Source: Spartobacteria bacterium (GTDB lineage: Bacteria; Verrucomicrobiota; Kiritimatiellia; RZYC01). Taken from it: a stretch of DNA of 64,000 nt. The notes beneath the pieces were generated by a model. The model had not been told where the DNA came from. It searched no databases and saw only the letters and a list, made by a program, of their open reading frames with translations. Every line of letters starts with the position of its first letter. The stretch's first letter is position 1. Below, one piece after another: positions 10,501-17,707 of this stretch. Location of the stretch: positions 1-64,000 of the forward strand of contig RZYC01000009.1 in assembly GCA_009930475.1 (NCBI GenBank), written 5' to 3'. The position numbers and the translations under genes were made by a program.

Positions 10501-12253
10501 GTCCTTCGCCACGAATACACAAACACTGGCTCTGTTTGCTGATGGCCAGCCTGTTGCCGTAGGTACCAACTGGATGTCACCCAGCTCTACCGCGTCGCCA
10601 CTCCTGCTGGGCGCTGATTCGCTCAATCAATGGGCTTCGCTGGAAGGAATGCTGGATGATGTGCAGATTTGGAATCAATCCCTGCCCGCCGAACGCCTGC
10701 GCGCGCTGGCGCAAACACCTCTCACTGGCCATGAAGTCGGTCTTGTGGCCGGATGGACGTTTAACAGCGGGACAGCATCAAATATCGTTCGCGGACAGTA
10801 TGATGGCATGCTTTCCGGCGCGACTGTCATGAGCTGTTCAAACTCCGCCTGCGCTTATATGCAACAGGTTTCCTGCGCAATCACTGCAAGTCAATCGGTC
10901 GTAAATTACGCGCTCAACCAACTGCCGGCACCTGCAGTGTACGCCATCGTTGGCTGGATAGATCGCAATGCCAATGGACAGCTTGATGCCGGCGAACCCT
11001 TCGGGCATCCTGTCGGTTCACCGCTGATGGTTGCATCCAACATGACAACGGGTTCCTTTGCATTTACTGAGGTGCGAAACAGTATTGAAACACAGACGTA
11101 CACGCCAGACCTCGCACCTGCTGCAACCGCAGCCCTGCACAGCGCAGACTGGCGTGAGCCGTATTACATAATTGATGATGTGGAACTCGCACGAGTGCAG
11201 TTGCTGGCGGAAGCAGGTTTGTATCATAGCAATTCCAATGCGGTCGACGGGTTCAGCCCCGGATCGGGAACGCAAATCCTTCCTCGGCATGACGCCGACT
11301 GGCAGGAGCCGTTCTGGCAGCTTGATGCAGCCGAATATGGGCGAGTTGCGGCCTACCATGCCGCAGGTGGCTATCACTCCAGCAGTAATGCGCCCGACGG
11401 CTTTGCGACCGGATTGACCGATGGTTCACCTTCAGAGGGAGGGATAAGCGCAACCAACCCGTGCCGTTTCGTAGTAACGGCGGCGGAACTTCCGCTTTAT
11501 CAGCCCGGCGGACTGGTTCGCATTTCCGGCGTGGTGGACTCGCCGGAATCCGTCTATGCGCTGGTCTGGCAGCCCGCACTTCCCACAGGATGGCAGTTGC
11601 AGTCGATTACCGGCACTGGAAATCCTGTGTTGCTGCCCGATGCGGCCGTTTGGACGGATGGACCGCTTGAACCGCCGCTGACATTTGAAGCCGTGCTGCA
11701 AAGTGCCGCGCAGCAGGTCGGCGCGGCGTATATCGAAGGCGATATCCTACTGGATGTTCCGTCTGTCTCCACGCAGATACAGGTATCCGTCACCGCCCCG
11801 TTGCGGCTGGACTGCGATCGCGATGCCGATGGGCTCGCCGACTGGGTGGAAACCGGCACCGGAATTTATGTAGACCAATTCAACACAGGGACACGCCCCG
11901 ATCGGGCCGATGACGATGGAGATGGCATGCTCGATGGGGCGGAGCTTTCAGCTGGCACCGATCCAAATCGCGCATCCTCTGCGTTTCTCATTACCTATTA
12001 CGGGCCGTATAATGACATGCTTGATTCTCGCTCGACCATACAGTCCGGTGGCATGCGACTCGAGTGGTCTTCCATTCCGGGGCGAACCTATAAGGTACTG
12101 CGCTCCTCCAGTCTGTTCGAAACGCCCGAAGCCATTGCCACCGTGCCCGCCATTGGCTATCAGAGCAGTTATTCGGATTTGACCGCGCCCACAAATACAC
12201 GGGCCATTTTTTACTTCATACAAACCGGAGATAGCGATAATGAAACGCTGTAA
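4565..12253 (+). CDS. Giant multidomain subtilisin-like serine protease
   Basis: A secreted S8-family protease of about 2562 residues. The start at 4565 is preferred (MKKKTLFL) because AGGA lies 5 bases upstream. Numbered from the alternative start at 4559, the catalytic residues are Asp280 (VIDSGVD), His335 (GGHGTHCSG), Asn426 (AAGNDG) and Ser494 (GTSMATPHVAG), so the enzyme looks active. Order: signal peptide; prodomain to about 240; protease to about 555; fibronectin III (about 560-645); a PPC-like beta domain; three Ig-like cadherin-type repeats (about 775-1040); a second FnIII; DSDGDG calcium repeats; a LamG-like region; a C-type-lectin-like region (about 1640-1740, DYWLGGRF and WMPGQPDNW); more calcium repeats; another LamG domain (about 1880-2090); a final calcium-repeat pair; and a C-terminal beta module. 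Lectin and LamG domains suggest binding to glycans or a matrix. It overlaps the dockerin gene by 14 bases. Confidence 0.93.
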   Translation: MKKKTLFLRCSLAAAALLALAFALVTDSEHDQCTVQPHRVATNAVTTMLPQKTPMHPALSTFATTNQMLQAGSAIPSSLSTNHIEVATVAGQLDRLLAEGELLETKTVTETDANRFMRISIYKTPMKYPYIRVEEIVEGDPGNADQQVILERLAMVADHALVKVEATQTREDLVAMAQEHGLSIRADMAGSNLFLVSFPSASIAAWESAFATLSNTVALIQYAEPDYIVFATQARNVPNDTFFSRLWGMNDARNHDIDAPEAWAIETGSSDVIVGVIDSGVDYNHPDLAANMWKNTGEVPNNNWDDDGNGYVDDVYGWNFYADSKDPWDDGGHGTHCSGTIGAVGNNGVGVAGVCWNVKIMALKFMGNNGGNTSDAVDAIYYATRNGAKLTSDSWGGTGRSQSLIDAIQDADNHDILFVAAAGNDGVDNDAHPHYPSSYPQNNIIAVAASDSSDQLASFSHYGRTSVDLAAPGVDIGSTYPDNDYVYMSGTSMATPHVAGACALLWSHYPDLSAADVRSMILENVDTKSAFSGKCVTGGRLNVYKALTAQPPQVPPAAPSGLQGTPTVDRIELQWQDQSDNEDGFYIERHNGTRWQRVATAGANRTAYTDTTVTAGTRYRYRIQAYNASGVSDYSGEISVTIPGVLDDWDSGDDQASGATALPAPSQTDQSHGPHTLSISDAEDWFSVSLQKGNTYRFYAQGSGDTYGTLYRNNQYSTPILQNDNGAGNRQFMLNYTADDDAIYKLRVSCPRGQNNAAYTLHDRITAVVNRAPSIRWRTPADGAVFVCPAFVSLQVDASDSDGIVTQVVFRSDSQLIARVPSAPFSINYLVRSPTSYSLSAVAYDDHGATATARLARILFKNAPTISFVLPDDNTRVPTGSSLDVSVTASGEGGAIDHVSFYVNSRTVGSDTTAPYTYRIVRVGAGRNSLQAEVVTTDGLKARTPLYHFYGETLPEIRLTSPVSGTSFCAPANVPLTATASDPDDVINRVIFRAGSQMLATLDNAPYTFNWKGITAGTYTLTAEAYDQWNGCVTSAPVMITVTNPVPAVPSNAVVHLLSGQAVRVQWQQLSSCTHGFELERSVSNQPFAPLVQLPASSQDYIDTSVVPSTWYAYRLRATNESGTSDWVETGDVRTPADNPGETDLFGHDVYTGAQHGVSYALAVSADSAIKRMSEVEESGRFALTGLPWNVSYHLSAFMDATDDETHDTWEPIGVWSNSPLLLTNQPGSIDIVLTDPDSDGDGLPDFRERQLGTDVNDPDTDGDGMSDYQEVYYDGQAAYDPYHVTDHVGGRDTDAFNRDTDEDGWPDGTEVEQGSNPLDPEDPPVERSTLSGIISDDGPTTGRVYVVLESPNAPGGHVFDNFETTNLSPQWLTYGDYGVYDMATTTNRARCGTGSLQMRTFGMGEIASIAILDFPYAVTDGTISWWQYDQTNSPCNVLMSLYAEDTVTEVFSVNLLDSRFQSDRYEIIGERTPFEWGQRTNGWHQYAVSITNGVATLFIDGATVATNTQFAGGIWSLSFVMLTHHGGDQSTWFDLVESRSKAVRFKQSWNDAGAYTMTGLPRNAEYRVSAFRDINHDTVRQTWEPTAHYGNNPVQLTGPVTGIDMTLQAADSDGDGLSDGYEIGYGRYEIITNRCTWTAAQSNALLREAHLATVTSPDEWLAMRRVLGTDLIARDYWLGGRFNSEKSAWTWTTGEAWDYARWMPGQPDNWLGGQNALVQFGSGSSAILWKDEAVTMMYPYILERGFYTDPDNPDTDGDGVSDGQEISDGTLPVQPDSDYDGLTDGEEKDLHTNPMAVDSDGDDLSDGYEVNEYPALNPLQKDSDGDGANDGDELTAGTAPCDAQSFPANVSGTVTWTGSETGAVCVLATAAFPQTNRALKLTGSNACVRIADAPALCLTNRSFTLCAWLRSDRYAAQDYAALITKRAGNADDGWAVALTGTTHEEGPGRLVFAQAGDMGTLLIASNECATGVWHHVAVSFATNTQTLALFADGQPVAVGTNWMSPSSTASPLLLGADSLNQWASLEGMLDDVQIWNQSLPAERLRALAQTPLTGHEVGLVAGWTFNSGTASNIVRGQYDGMLSGATVMSCSNSACAYMQQVSCAITASQSVVNYALNQLPAPAVYAIVGWIDRNANGQLDAGEPFGHPVGSPLMVASNMTTGSFAFTEVRNSIETQTYTPDLAPAATAALHSADWREPYYIIDDVELARVQLLAEAGLYHSNSNAVDGFSPGSGTQILPRHDADWQEPFWQLDAAEYGRVAAYHAAGGYHSSSNAPDGFATGLTDGSPSEGGISATNPCRFVVTAAELPLYQPGGLVRISGVVDSPESVYALVWQPALPTGWQLQSITGTGNPVLLPDAAVWTDGPLEPPLTFEAVLQSAAQQVGAAYIEGDILLDVPSVSTQIQVSVTAPLRLDCDRDADGLADWVETGTGIYVDQFNTGTRPDRADDDGDGMLDGAELSAGTDPNRASSAFLITYYGPYNDMLDSRSTIQSGGMRLEWSSIPGRTYKVLRSSSLFETPEAIATVPAIGYQSSYSDLTAPTNTRAIFYFIQTGDSDNETL

Positions 12254-12542
12254 GAAACATTCGACCATCGCCGCTGTAATCTGTGCTATGCTGTCCTTAA
12301 GTGCATCATTGTTTGCGCAGGATAAGGGTACGGTGGAAAAAACAGACCTCATTCCGTCGGAGCGGGCTGACCTTTCACAAGACGGACTGGTAAACCGACG
12401 GGACTATATCCTGCTGATGCGGATTCTGGCCGGCGGGGTGGCCACCAACACCCCGCAATATCAGCGCGCGGATATCAATGGTGATGGTGTAATCGATCAA
12501 TCAGACGCTCATGATTTGGTAAAAATAATTGAATGCGAGTAG
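12240..12542 (+). CDS. Free-standing secreted dockerin type I protein
   Basis: A 100-residue protein: a signal peptide (MKRCKKHS, hydrophobic core, cleavage after SLFA) and then almost nothing but a dockerin. The two F-hand calcium loops are DLSQDGLVNRRD and DINGDGVIDQSD, each followed by the usual Leu-rich helix. Dockerins bind cohesins with high affinity and normally sit at the end of an enzyme; here the domain is on its own. The ATG lies 14 bases inside the end of the protease gene, implying translational coupling and a linked role. A cohesin gene follows about 100 bases downstream. It could act as an adaptor, a competitor, or the remnant of a larger protein. Confidence 0.82.
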   Translation: MKRCKKHSTIAAVICAMLSLSASLFAQDKGTVEKTDLIPSERADLSQDGLVNRRDYILLMRILAGGVATNTPQYQRADINGDGVIDQSDAHDLVKIIECE

Positions 12543-12640
12543 TAGAATAAAAAATAGCCTTTGTCATTGTAGACTGAAAGAAGTAGCATTTCAGAGTGAT
12601 GCAAAGTGAGGATGTGTGCATGAATAAATATGGGGGTAAA

Positions 12641-13552
12641 ATGAATCGAAGAAAACCGTACGCCGTTTATTATGCGCTGATGGCGTTCTGTGTGCTCTGT
12701 TCCTGTGTTTATGCGGTGGAAGTATGCGTTGATGAGAATCATGTCCGTCCAGGAAAGGCGGTTGCCGTTCCGGTTTATATCCGCGATGCCGGGGAGGTCA
12801 CCAGTTTAGAGTTTCAGCTCAATTATGATCCTGAATTTCTCGTGTACGAAGGGTACACAACCACCCCGCTCTCCACGCAGTTTGTTACAGAAGTGACCAC
12901 GCGCGATGGTTCTCTTTACGTGGCCGCCGCTCGCTCAGCACCGTTGTCCGCGGCAGATGGACTGTTCATCCTGCTGAATATGCGCGCGCTGGAAGGTTCT
13001 GTACCCGGCGAAACGATGAGTAATCTCGCGCTTGCCAAAGCCCGCATTCATTCAGCGGAATCCGTTCCGACGGTCAGCACTAACCAGAACGGTGAACTTT
13101 GGGTGGTTTTTTCCGACCTGACCGATTCCGATGGCGACGGCATCAGCGACTACGAGGAACAGATTTCCGACGGCACCGCCCGCTACAATCCCTATTCAGC
13201 CACCAATCCCGATGGCACCGGTGCCGATATTCATAATCCCGATACCGACGGCGATAAGGTGCCCGACACCATTGAAATCGCAAGGGGCTACGGGTTTGCC
13301 GATCCTGCTGAATGGCTGGCCTTTGGCGGGGAACCGGACCACCCTTATCTTATTACGACCGATCAAGGAAACATGATCAATTGGTACGGCGTAGATGGAG
13401 CCACTTTTAAAATATCATACAGCACCAATCTTATGAATGCATGGAAAACCCTGCCGGGCGCAGAAGCCCTTGCAGGAACCGCCGGCAATAACAGCTTTAT
13501 CGATCCCGTCACAAACGGCGCATTTCGCGCCTATCGCGTGGAGGCGTGGTGA
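12641..13552 (+). CDS. Secreted cohesin-domain protein with calcium-binding repeats
   Basis: About 303 residues. A signal peptide (MNRRKPYAV, cleavage after CVYA) is followed by a cohesin-like beta-sandwich (about residues 25-150): VRPGKAVAVPVYI, then SLEFQLNYDPEFLVYEG, the typical G-x-VxVPV and YDP signatures. Next come calcium-repeat motifs (DSDGDGISDYEE, NPDTDGDKVPD) and a C-terminal beta module (ISYSTNLMNAW to FRAYRVEAW) like the one ending the giant protease. Start 12641 follows GGGGG at good spacing; starts at 12620 or 12596 are also open. The cohesin is the expected receptor for the dockerin encoded just upstream. The domain call rests on pattern, not on a profile search. Confidence 0.72.
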   Translation: MNRRKPYAVYYALMAFCVLCSCVYAVEVCVDENHVRPGKAVAVPVYIRDAGEVTSLEFQLNYDPEFLVYEGYTTTPLSTQFVTEVTTRDGSLYVAAARSAPLSAADGLFILLNMRALEGSVPGETMSNLALAKARIHSAESVPTVSTNQNGELWVVFSDLTDSDGDGISDYEEQISDGTARYNPYSATNPDGTGADIHNPDTDGDKVPDTIEIARGYGFADPAEWLAFGGEPDHPYLITTDQGNMINWYGVDGATFKISYSTNLMNAWKTLPGAEALAGTAGNNSFIDPVTNGAFRAYRVEAW

Positions 13553-13623
13553 ACACAGGAGAGCCCAACTATGATAAAAGCTTTTCACTTGTTTGTATGT
13601 GTGGAGCATCTTATCATTTAGGC

Positions 13624-14238
13624 ATGAAAAGCAAACGACACATGACCGTAGAAAACACACAGAAACTTTTTCGAAAACATGGCGGTGTGATGCGCACACG
13701 CGAGGCTCTCGCACATGGAGTGCATGCCGCAACACTATACAAGATGAGGGATACCGGCGAATTGGAGGAGCTGAGCAGAGGTGTCTATGGTTTACCAGAA
13801 AGAACGATAACGGAAAATGAGGATCTGATCACAGTTGCCCTCCGAATACCGCGTGCTCATATCTGTCTGATCTCCGCATTAGCTTTCCATGAACTGACTA
13901 CGCAAATTCCGCGCAGTGTTTACTGTGCGTTGCCGCGCAATGTTCACCGTCCTCGAATTGATTATCCCCCTATGCGATTTTTCCGCTTTTCAGATGCCAG
14001 TTATGCCGCCGGAATCGAATCCCATATCATGAACGGCACAACCGTCTATGTGTACAGCGCGGAGAAAACCTTGGTGGATTGCTTCAAATTCCGCAATCAA
14101 ATCGGGATGGATACCGTGATCGAAGCACTTCGCTTTTATGGTGAACGTAAACGTGTTCAAATAGATGACCTTATGACCCATGCCCGCACATGCCGTGTAG
14201 AAAACATCATTAAACCGTACTTGGAGGCGATGTTTTGA
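13624..14238 (+). CDS. abiEi: AbiEi-family antitoxin (type IV toxin-antitoxin)
   Basis: About 204 residues. The N-terminal winged-helix segment (TQKLFRKHGGVMRTREA, then LYKMRDTGELEELSRGVYGL) is the hallmark of AbiEi antitoxins, which repress their own promoter and counter the AbiEii nucleotidyltransferase. The middle (ICLISALAFHELTTQIP, then KTLVDCFKFRNQIGMD) matches the C-terminal antitoxin domain. The frame is open back to 13546, overlapping the cohesin gene, but the start near 13624 fits the family length; no strong ribosome site decides it. The stop overlaps the toxin start (TTGA), as expected for a coupled pair. The toxin gene downstream strongly supports the call. Confidence 0.85.
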   Translation: MKSKRHMTVENTQKLFRKHGGVMRTREALAHGVHAATLYKMRDTGELEELSRGVYGLPERTITENEDLITVALRIPRAHICLISALAFHELTTQIPRSVYCALPRNVHRPRIDYPPMRFFRFSDASYAAGIESHIMNGTTVYVYSAEKTLVDCFKFRNQIGMDTVIEALRFYGERKRVQIDDLMTHARTCRVENIIKPYLEAMF

Positions 14239-15149
14239 GCAAAAACACAGGTAACCGCTCCGCATCCGTTCGGCAACGGCTGTATACTATAGCAAAACAG
14301 TCCGGTCGGTCGTTTAATGAACTGCTGCAGCTATACGCAATGGAGCGCTTCCTTTACCGTCTGAGTTGTTCACCCTATCGGGATCGCTTTGTTCTAAAAG
14401 GCGCGTTGATGCTGATGGTATGGGATACAGGCTGCAATCGTACCACGCGGGATATAGATTTGCTGGGCATAACAGGAAACGCACCGGAAAATTTGCACCG
14501 GATCACGCGAGAACTATGCGTCATGCCTGTGCAGGAAGATGATGGTCTTGTATTCGATGCGGCAACAATCAATGCGGTTCGCATTAAGGAAGGCGCAGAA
14601 TATGAAGGCGTTCGCATTAAATTTGTATGTTATCTTGGCGAAGCGCGAATTCCGATGCAGATTGATGTAGGCTTTAACGATGTGGTTACACCCCGACCTC
14701 AAACCGTGAACTATCCCGTACTACTCGATTTTCCTCCCCCGAAACTAAATGGATATACATTTGAAAGCGTTATAGCTGAGAAATTCGAGGCGATGGTTAA
14801 ACTGGGCGCGATAAATAGCCGAATGAAGGATTTCTACGACATCTGGTTCCTTGCAGGTCAGTTTCATTTCGACCATCATAAACTTGGCGAGGCTATTACG
14901 GCCACATTTCAGCGCCGGGGTACGCTGATGAAATCTCCGGCTATCCTAACGCCTGATTTTGATGATTTTTCCGCTAAACAAAAACAATGGATGGCCTTTG
15001 TCACCAAAAATGAACTGGAACATGCACCGGGACAGTTCACTTCAGTAACCCGCATTATCAGACAATTTCTGGCTCCTTATATTGACCGGCAGGAGTGCGG
15101 CACATCAGAAGCAAAGGAATGGATACCCGGGCAGGGATGGAAACTATGA
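14235..15149 (+). CDS. abiEii: AbiEii-family nucleotidyltransferase toxin
   Basis: 304 residues of the AbiEii/DUF1814 nucleotidyltransferase family, toxins or phage-abortive proteins that transfer nucleotides. The fingerprint is RFVLKGALMLMVW followed by TTRDIDLLG, with the metal-binding Asp pair at residues 73 and 75. A later segment, VIAEKFEAMVKLG, then RMKDFYDIWFL, is the conserved helical part. The start is a TTG at 14235 with GGAGG about 10 bases upstream, overlapping the antitoxin stop by 4 bases; a weak start codon would keep toxin below antitoxin. The usual KGG-S of the first motif reads KGAL here, so activity should not be taken for granted. It is a defence-type cassette inside the secretome island. 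Confidence 0.87.
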   Translation: MSKNTGNRSASVRQRLYTIAKQSGRSFNELLQLYAMERFLYRLSCSPYRDRFVLKGALMLMVWDTGCNRTTRDIDLLGITGNAPENLHRITRELCVMPVQEDDGLVFDAATINAVRIKEGAEYEGVRIKFVCYLGEARIPMQIDVGFNDVVTPRPQTVNYPVLLDFPPPKLNGYTFESVIAEKFEAMVKLGAINSRMKDFYDIWFLAGQFHFDHHKLGEAITATFQRRGTLMKSPAILTPDFDDFSAKQKQWMAFVTKNELEHAPGQFTSVTRIIRQFLAPYIDRQECGTSEAKEWIPGQGWKL

Positions 15150-15177
15150 ACGCAAAGGCTTTTGAAAGGACATGATT

Positions 15178-17244
15178 ATGAGAAAAATACGACGGAATGG
15201 GCTGTTTTCAAGTTTTCCAATCATTGGAAAACCACTCAAAAAAAGTTCCAATCATTGGAAGTTTCTGCAGCAAAATTTCCAATCATTGGAAACTTTTCAA
15301 ACGACTTTTCCAATGATTGGAAAAGTGTTCAGCGCGATGAAAAAGGTCGTTTTACTCTGGAGTGCGTCCGGCAACGAGGTACGAGGCGACGGCGCTTTGT
15401 TCGGTGCCGATAAGGAGCTTGCGACGCAGCGGCATTATGTCGGGAGCCGCCTCCTACGTCGTTGTCTTCCTGTAACAAAGCGGTGCCGCCTTGCTTCGCT
15501 GCGTTGTCACCGCACTCCAAAGATGCCCCGGCTTGCCTTTGCCGCCTGCTGCCTGCTGCTCGTGGCTGCTCTCACAGTTTTTACAGTTCCCGCTTGCGCC
15601 AACGACTACCGCATGCCGCAGGATTCGTGGTACTTCAGTCATTCGTGGGGGACTAATGGAACTGGGTCAGGAGAATTTAATTTTAATCAGAAATTGCATG
15701 GCGGTGCGCTTCCGGGGGTTGCGGTTACAACGTCATTAGTATATATCGCCGATGGCAATAATCACCGCATCCAAGTGTTTGACTTCCAAGGAAATTATAT
15801 CAGTCAATGGGGTTCGTATGGTACCGATGATGGACAATTTAACGTCCCTTCGGGCATTGCCTTGGGATCAAATGGCTTAGTCTATGTTGTTGATCATGGA
15901 AACAACCGAATACAATCTTTTGATAGTAACGGAAATTTTATCAGAAAATGGGGAAATTCAGGAAGTCAAAGCGGTGAGTTTAGTAGTCCGCAAGGAATTG
16001 CTTGCGCTAACGATGGTTATGTATATGTGGTTGATTCTGGGAATAGTAGAATACAGGTATTTAATTCTGAAGGTATTTTTGAGAAGGCATGGGGAAGTTC
16101 AGGCGCAGTTGCTGGGCAGTTCCAGGAACCCATTGATGTTGCAATTGGTTGTAAGGGCAATATATACGTTTCCGACAAGTCGAGTAGAGGTATTCAGGTT
16201 TTTTCAAAAGATGGTGCATTTATAGAACAATGGAATTCGACTGGATTAAAGGGAATATCGCTTACATCTGACAATTTGCTGATAGCTGGTTTTTATCAAT
16301 TCAGTTCTGGATTCTATTTATCAGTTTTTAGTGAGGAAGCGAACCCACTACATGTGTTTAGAATTTCTAAAACATCTGTATGGAGTGAGAGCGCAATCGG
16401 TTTAGGAATTAGTAAAACAGAAGGCCTTGTGTTTATTGCTGACAGTTACGCACAAAATATTTTGGTTTACAAAGGCGCGTACAGGCTTCCGTTTTGCTTG
16501 TTGGGTGCTCCCAAACCATATACGAGAAATGTCAATCAACGCCCCGGTCTCCCCTATCTCGACATCGACTATTGCATTTACGACACCGACAGCCCACAAG
16601 TTACCGCAGCGGCAGCCGCGTTTGCAAACGGTGCACCGTATACGCTAACCAACTTTGTAAAGGTTAGCACCTTTGTGGAGGGAACCGACACAAATGTCGG
16701 CGCAAACGTGAGCGCCAACGTAACCAACCGGCTGACCTGGAATGTGGCGGCGGACTGGGATGTGGAGTATGCGGATGTGGAAATGATGTTGATGGCGAAG
16801 GATGAGTGGGGTTTGTTGGATATTGGTTTTCTGACGCTGCCGGAGGATGGCACAAATACGGCGTTGACGATCAGTTCATCGCCGATTACGCCGACCGATT
16901 TGCTGCCACTGTGGTTCTGGCTGCTGGCGAACAGCGATTCGGCGATCAAGCTGGAGGCGGGGCAGGTTATCGGTGTGGGCGGCAGTTATGATGGTGTGAA
17001 ACTCGCGGAAAATCGGTCCACCACAGCGGAAGGACGCGCCTTTCTTTTTGAGCGCATTGGTGTGCGCGAAGCCACCGCCGCCGAACTGGAACGCGCCCGC
17101 AACGGCGCATCGGGCGTGGTCAATCAATGGGCATTGCCTGCCGATACGGTCACCGCCGGACCCGGCGACCGCCCGAAAGCCATCAATGAATACGGTTTTG
17201 ATACCGGCAACTGGGGCGCAGATGCCTGGTGGGTAGTGAGATGA
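15178..17244 (+). CDS. Secreted NHL-repeat beta-propeller with repeat-derived N-terminal extension
   Basis: AAAGGA precedes the ATG at 15178 and the frame stays open for 688 residues. Residues 1-50 are translated palindromes (FPIIGK, NHWK, FQSLE, FPMIGK) and about 60-116 are a translated inverted-repeat element. A normal signal peptide (MPRLAFAA, hydrophobic core, cleavage after PACA) starts at 15523. The mature part has at least four NHL blades, for example YIADGNNHRIQVFD, YVVDHGNNRIQSFD and YVVDSGNSRIQVFN, giving a ligand-binding propeller, followed by about 200 residues that I do not recognise (AADWDVEYADVEMMLMAKDE). Whether translation starts at 15178 or 15523 is open: the first has the ribosome site, the second the canonical signal. 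Enzymatic function is unknown. Confidence 0.78.
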   Translation: MRKIRRNGLFSSFPIIGKPLKKSSNHWKFLQQNFQSLETFQTTFPMIGKVFSAMKKVVLLWSASGNEVRGDGALFGADKELATQRHYVGSRLLRRCLPVTKRCRLASLRCHRTPKMPRLAFAACCLLLVAALTVFTVPACANDYRMPQDSWYFSHSWGTNGTGSGEFNFNQKLHGGALPGVAVTTSLVYIADGNNHRIQVFDFQGNYISQWGSYGTDDGQFNVPSGIALGSNGLVYVVDHGNNRIQSFDSNGNFIRKWGNSGSQSGEFSSPQGIACANDGYVYVVDSGNSRIQVFNSEGIFEKAWGSSGAVAGQFQEPIDVAIGCKGNIYVSDKSSRGIQVFSKDGAFIEQWNSTGLKGISLTSDNLLIAGFYQFSSGFYLSVFSEEANPLHVFRISKTSVWSESAIGLGISKTEGLVFIADSYAQNILVYKGAYRLPFCLLGAPKPYTRNVNQRPGLPYLDIDYCIYDTDSPQVTAAAAAFANGAPYTLTNFVKVSTFVEGTDTNVGANVSANVTNRLTWNVAADWDVEYADVEMMLMAKDEWGLLDIGFLTLPEDGTNTALTISSSPITPTDLLPLWFWLLANSDSAIKLEAGQVIGVGGSYDGVKLAENRSTTAEGRAFLFERIGVREATAAELERARNGASGVVNQWALPADTVTAGPGDRPKAINEYGFDTGNWGADAWWVVR
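15213..15325. repeat. Cluster of four TTCCAAnnnTTGGAA palindromes
   Basis: Perfect palindromic copies lie at 15213-15231, 15246-15260, 15276-15292 and 15305-15325. The core trinucleotide is TCA in three copies and its complement TGA in the fourth. Arms extend up to 9 bp (CTTTTCCAA). Spacing is about 30 bases. All copies lie within the N-terminal reading frame of the NHL protein. Confidence 0.9.
15358..15519. mobile_element. Inverted-repeat (MITE-like) element, copy A
   Basis: A 162-base segment beginning TGGAGTGCG and ending CGCACTCCA, with the inner termini (GGCAACGAGG and GCGTTGTCAC) also related. Internally it carries CTGTAACAAAGCGGTGCCGCC-type blocks (here split around 15470-15490) and GCTTTGTTCGGTGCCG. 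The same ends and inner blocks recur at 30232-30414 and partly at 17250. It has no coding capacity of its own but is stop-free in the host gene's frame. Confidence 0.7.
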
Positions 17245-17249
17245 AACCC

Positions 17250-17420
17250 TGGAGTGCGGTGACATTCGGAGCTTGCGGAGAAGGGCTGTGCGTATTTCCG
17301 CCAGCAGCGAAGCGGCAACATTGGAGGAACGAGGCGGCACCGCTTTGTTTGCGGAAGACAAACAAGCGAAGCGGCGTAGGGCCGATGTATCCGCCATCGG
17401 CAACGACTGAAAGGAGTGGC
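17250..17420. repeat. Degenerate copy of the inverted-repeat element, copy C
   Basis: It begins TGGAGTGCGGTGACA directly after the NHL gene and contains GAGGCGGCACCGCTTTGTTT (17331-17350), both shared with copies A and B. The far terminus is not recognisable. A separate 7-bp hairpin, GCCGATG...CATCGGC, lies at 17381-17401. It fills most of the 238-base gap before the next gene. Confidence 0.55.
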
Positions 17421-17482
17421 AACATTTCGACGACAGGAGGCGGCTTCTGCGCATTCAGCACCAGCGGCACGGAGATGACACT

Positions 17483-17707
17483 ATGACGACCACGCCAGCC
17501 AACAAAACCGCCAGACAGCTTCGTTCGGAAGAGCGCAAAAAGCGCATGGTGACGAATCGTGCAAGCAGTTTTGCGGAAGCGGAGGCGTGGGATTTGGCCT
17601 ATTGGCAATCCAAAACCCCACAGGAACGCTTATCCGCGCTGCAGGACATCCTCGACGATGTGGCGGACGTAGAAAAATCAAGGGAGCACTATGAAAGCCA
17701 ACACTGA
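17483..17707 (+). CDS. Small hypothetical protein
   Basis: 74 residues, charged and predicted helical: MTTTPANKTARQLRSEE, then NRASSFAEAEAWDLAYWQ and TPQERLSALQDILDD. The segment with Trp-Asp-x-x-Tyr-Trp followed by TP-x-ERL resembles small proteins that often precede nucleotidyltransferase or toxin-antitoxin genes, but I cannot assign a family. It overlaps the next tiny gene by 17 bases, which in turn overlaps the cohesin-dockerin gene, so the three appear translationally coupled. No signal peptide, so it is cytoplasmic. Confidence 0.55.
   Translation: MTTTPANKTARQLRSEERKKRMVTNRASSFAEAEAWDLAYWQSKTPQERLSALQDILDDVADVEKSREHYESQH

Noticed and set aside
13546-13623. GTG 13546 as the AbiEi start
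   Set aside because: It overlaps the cohesin gene, lacks a properly spaced ribosome site and would add a non-homologous N-terminal tail.
15213-15325. CRISPR array
   Set aside because: Units are 15-base palindromes with irregular, very short and partly conserved spacers, and no cas genes are present.
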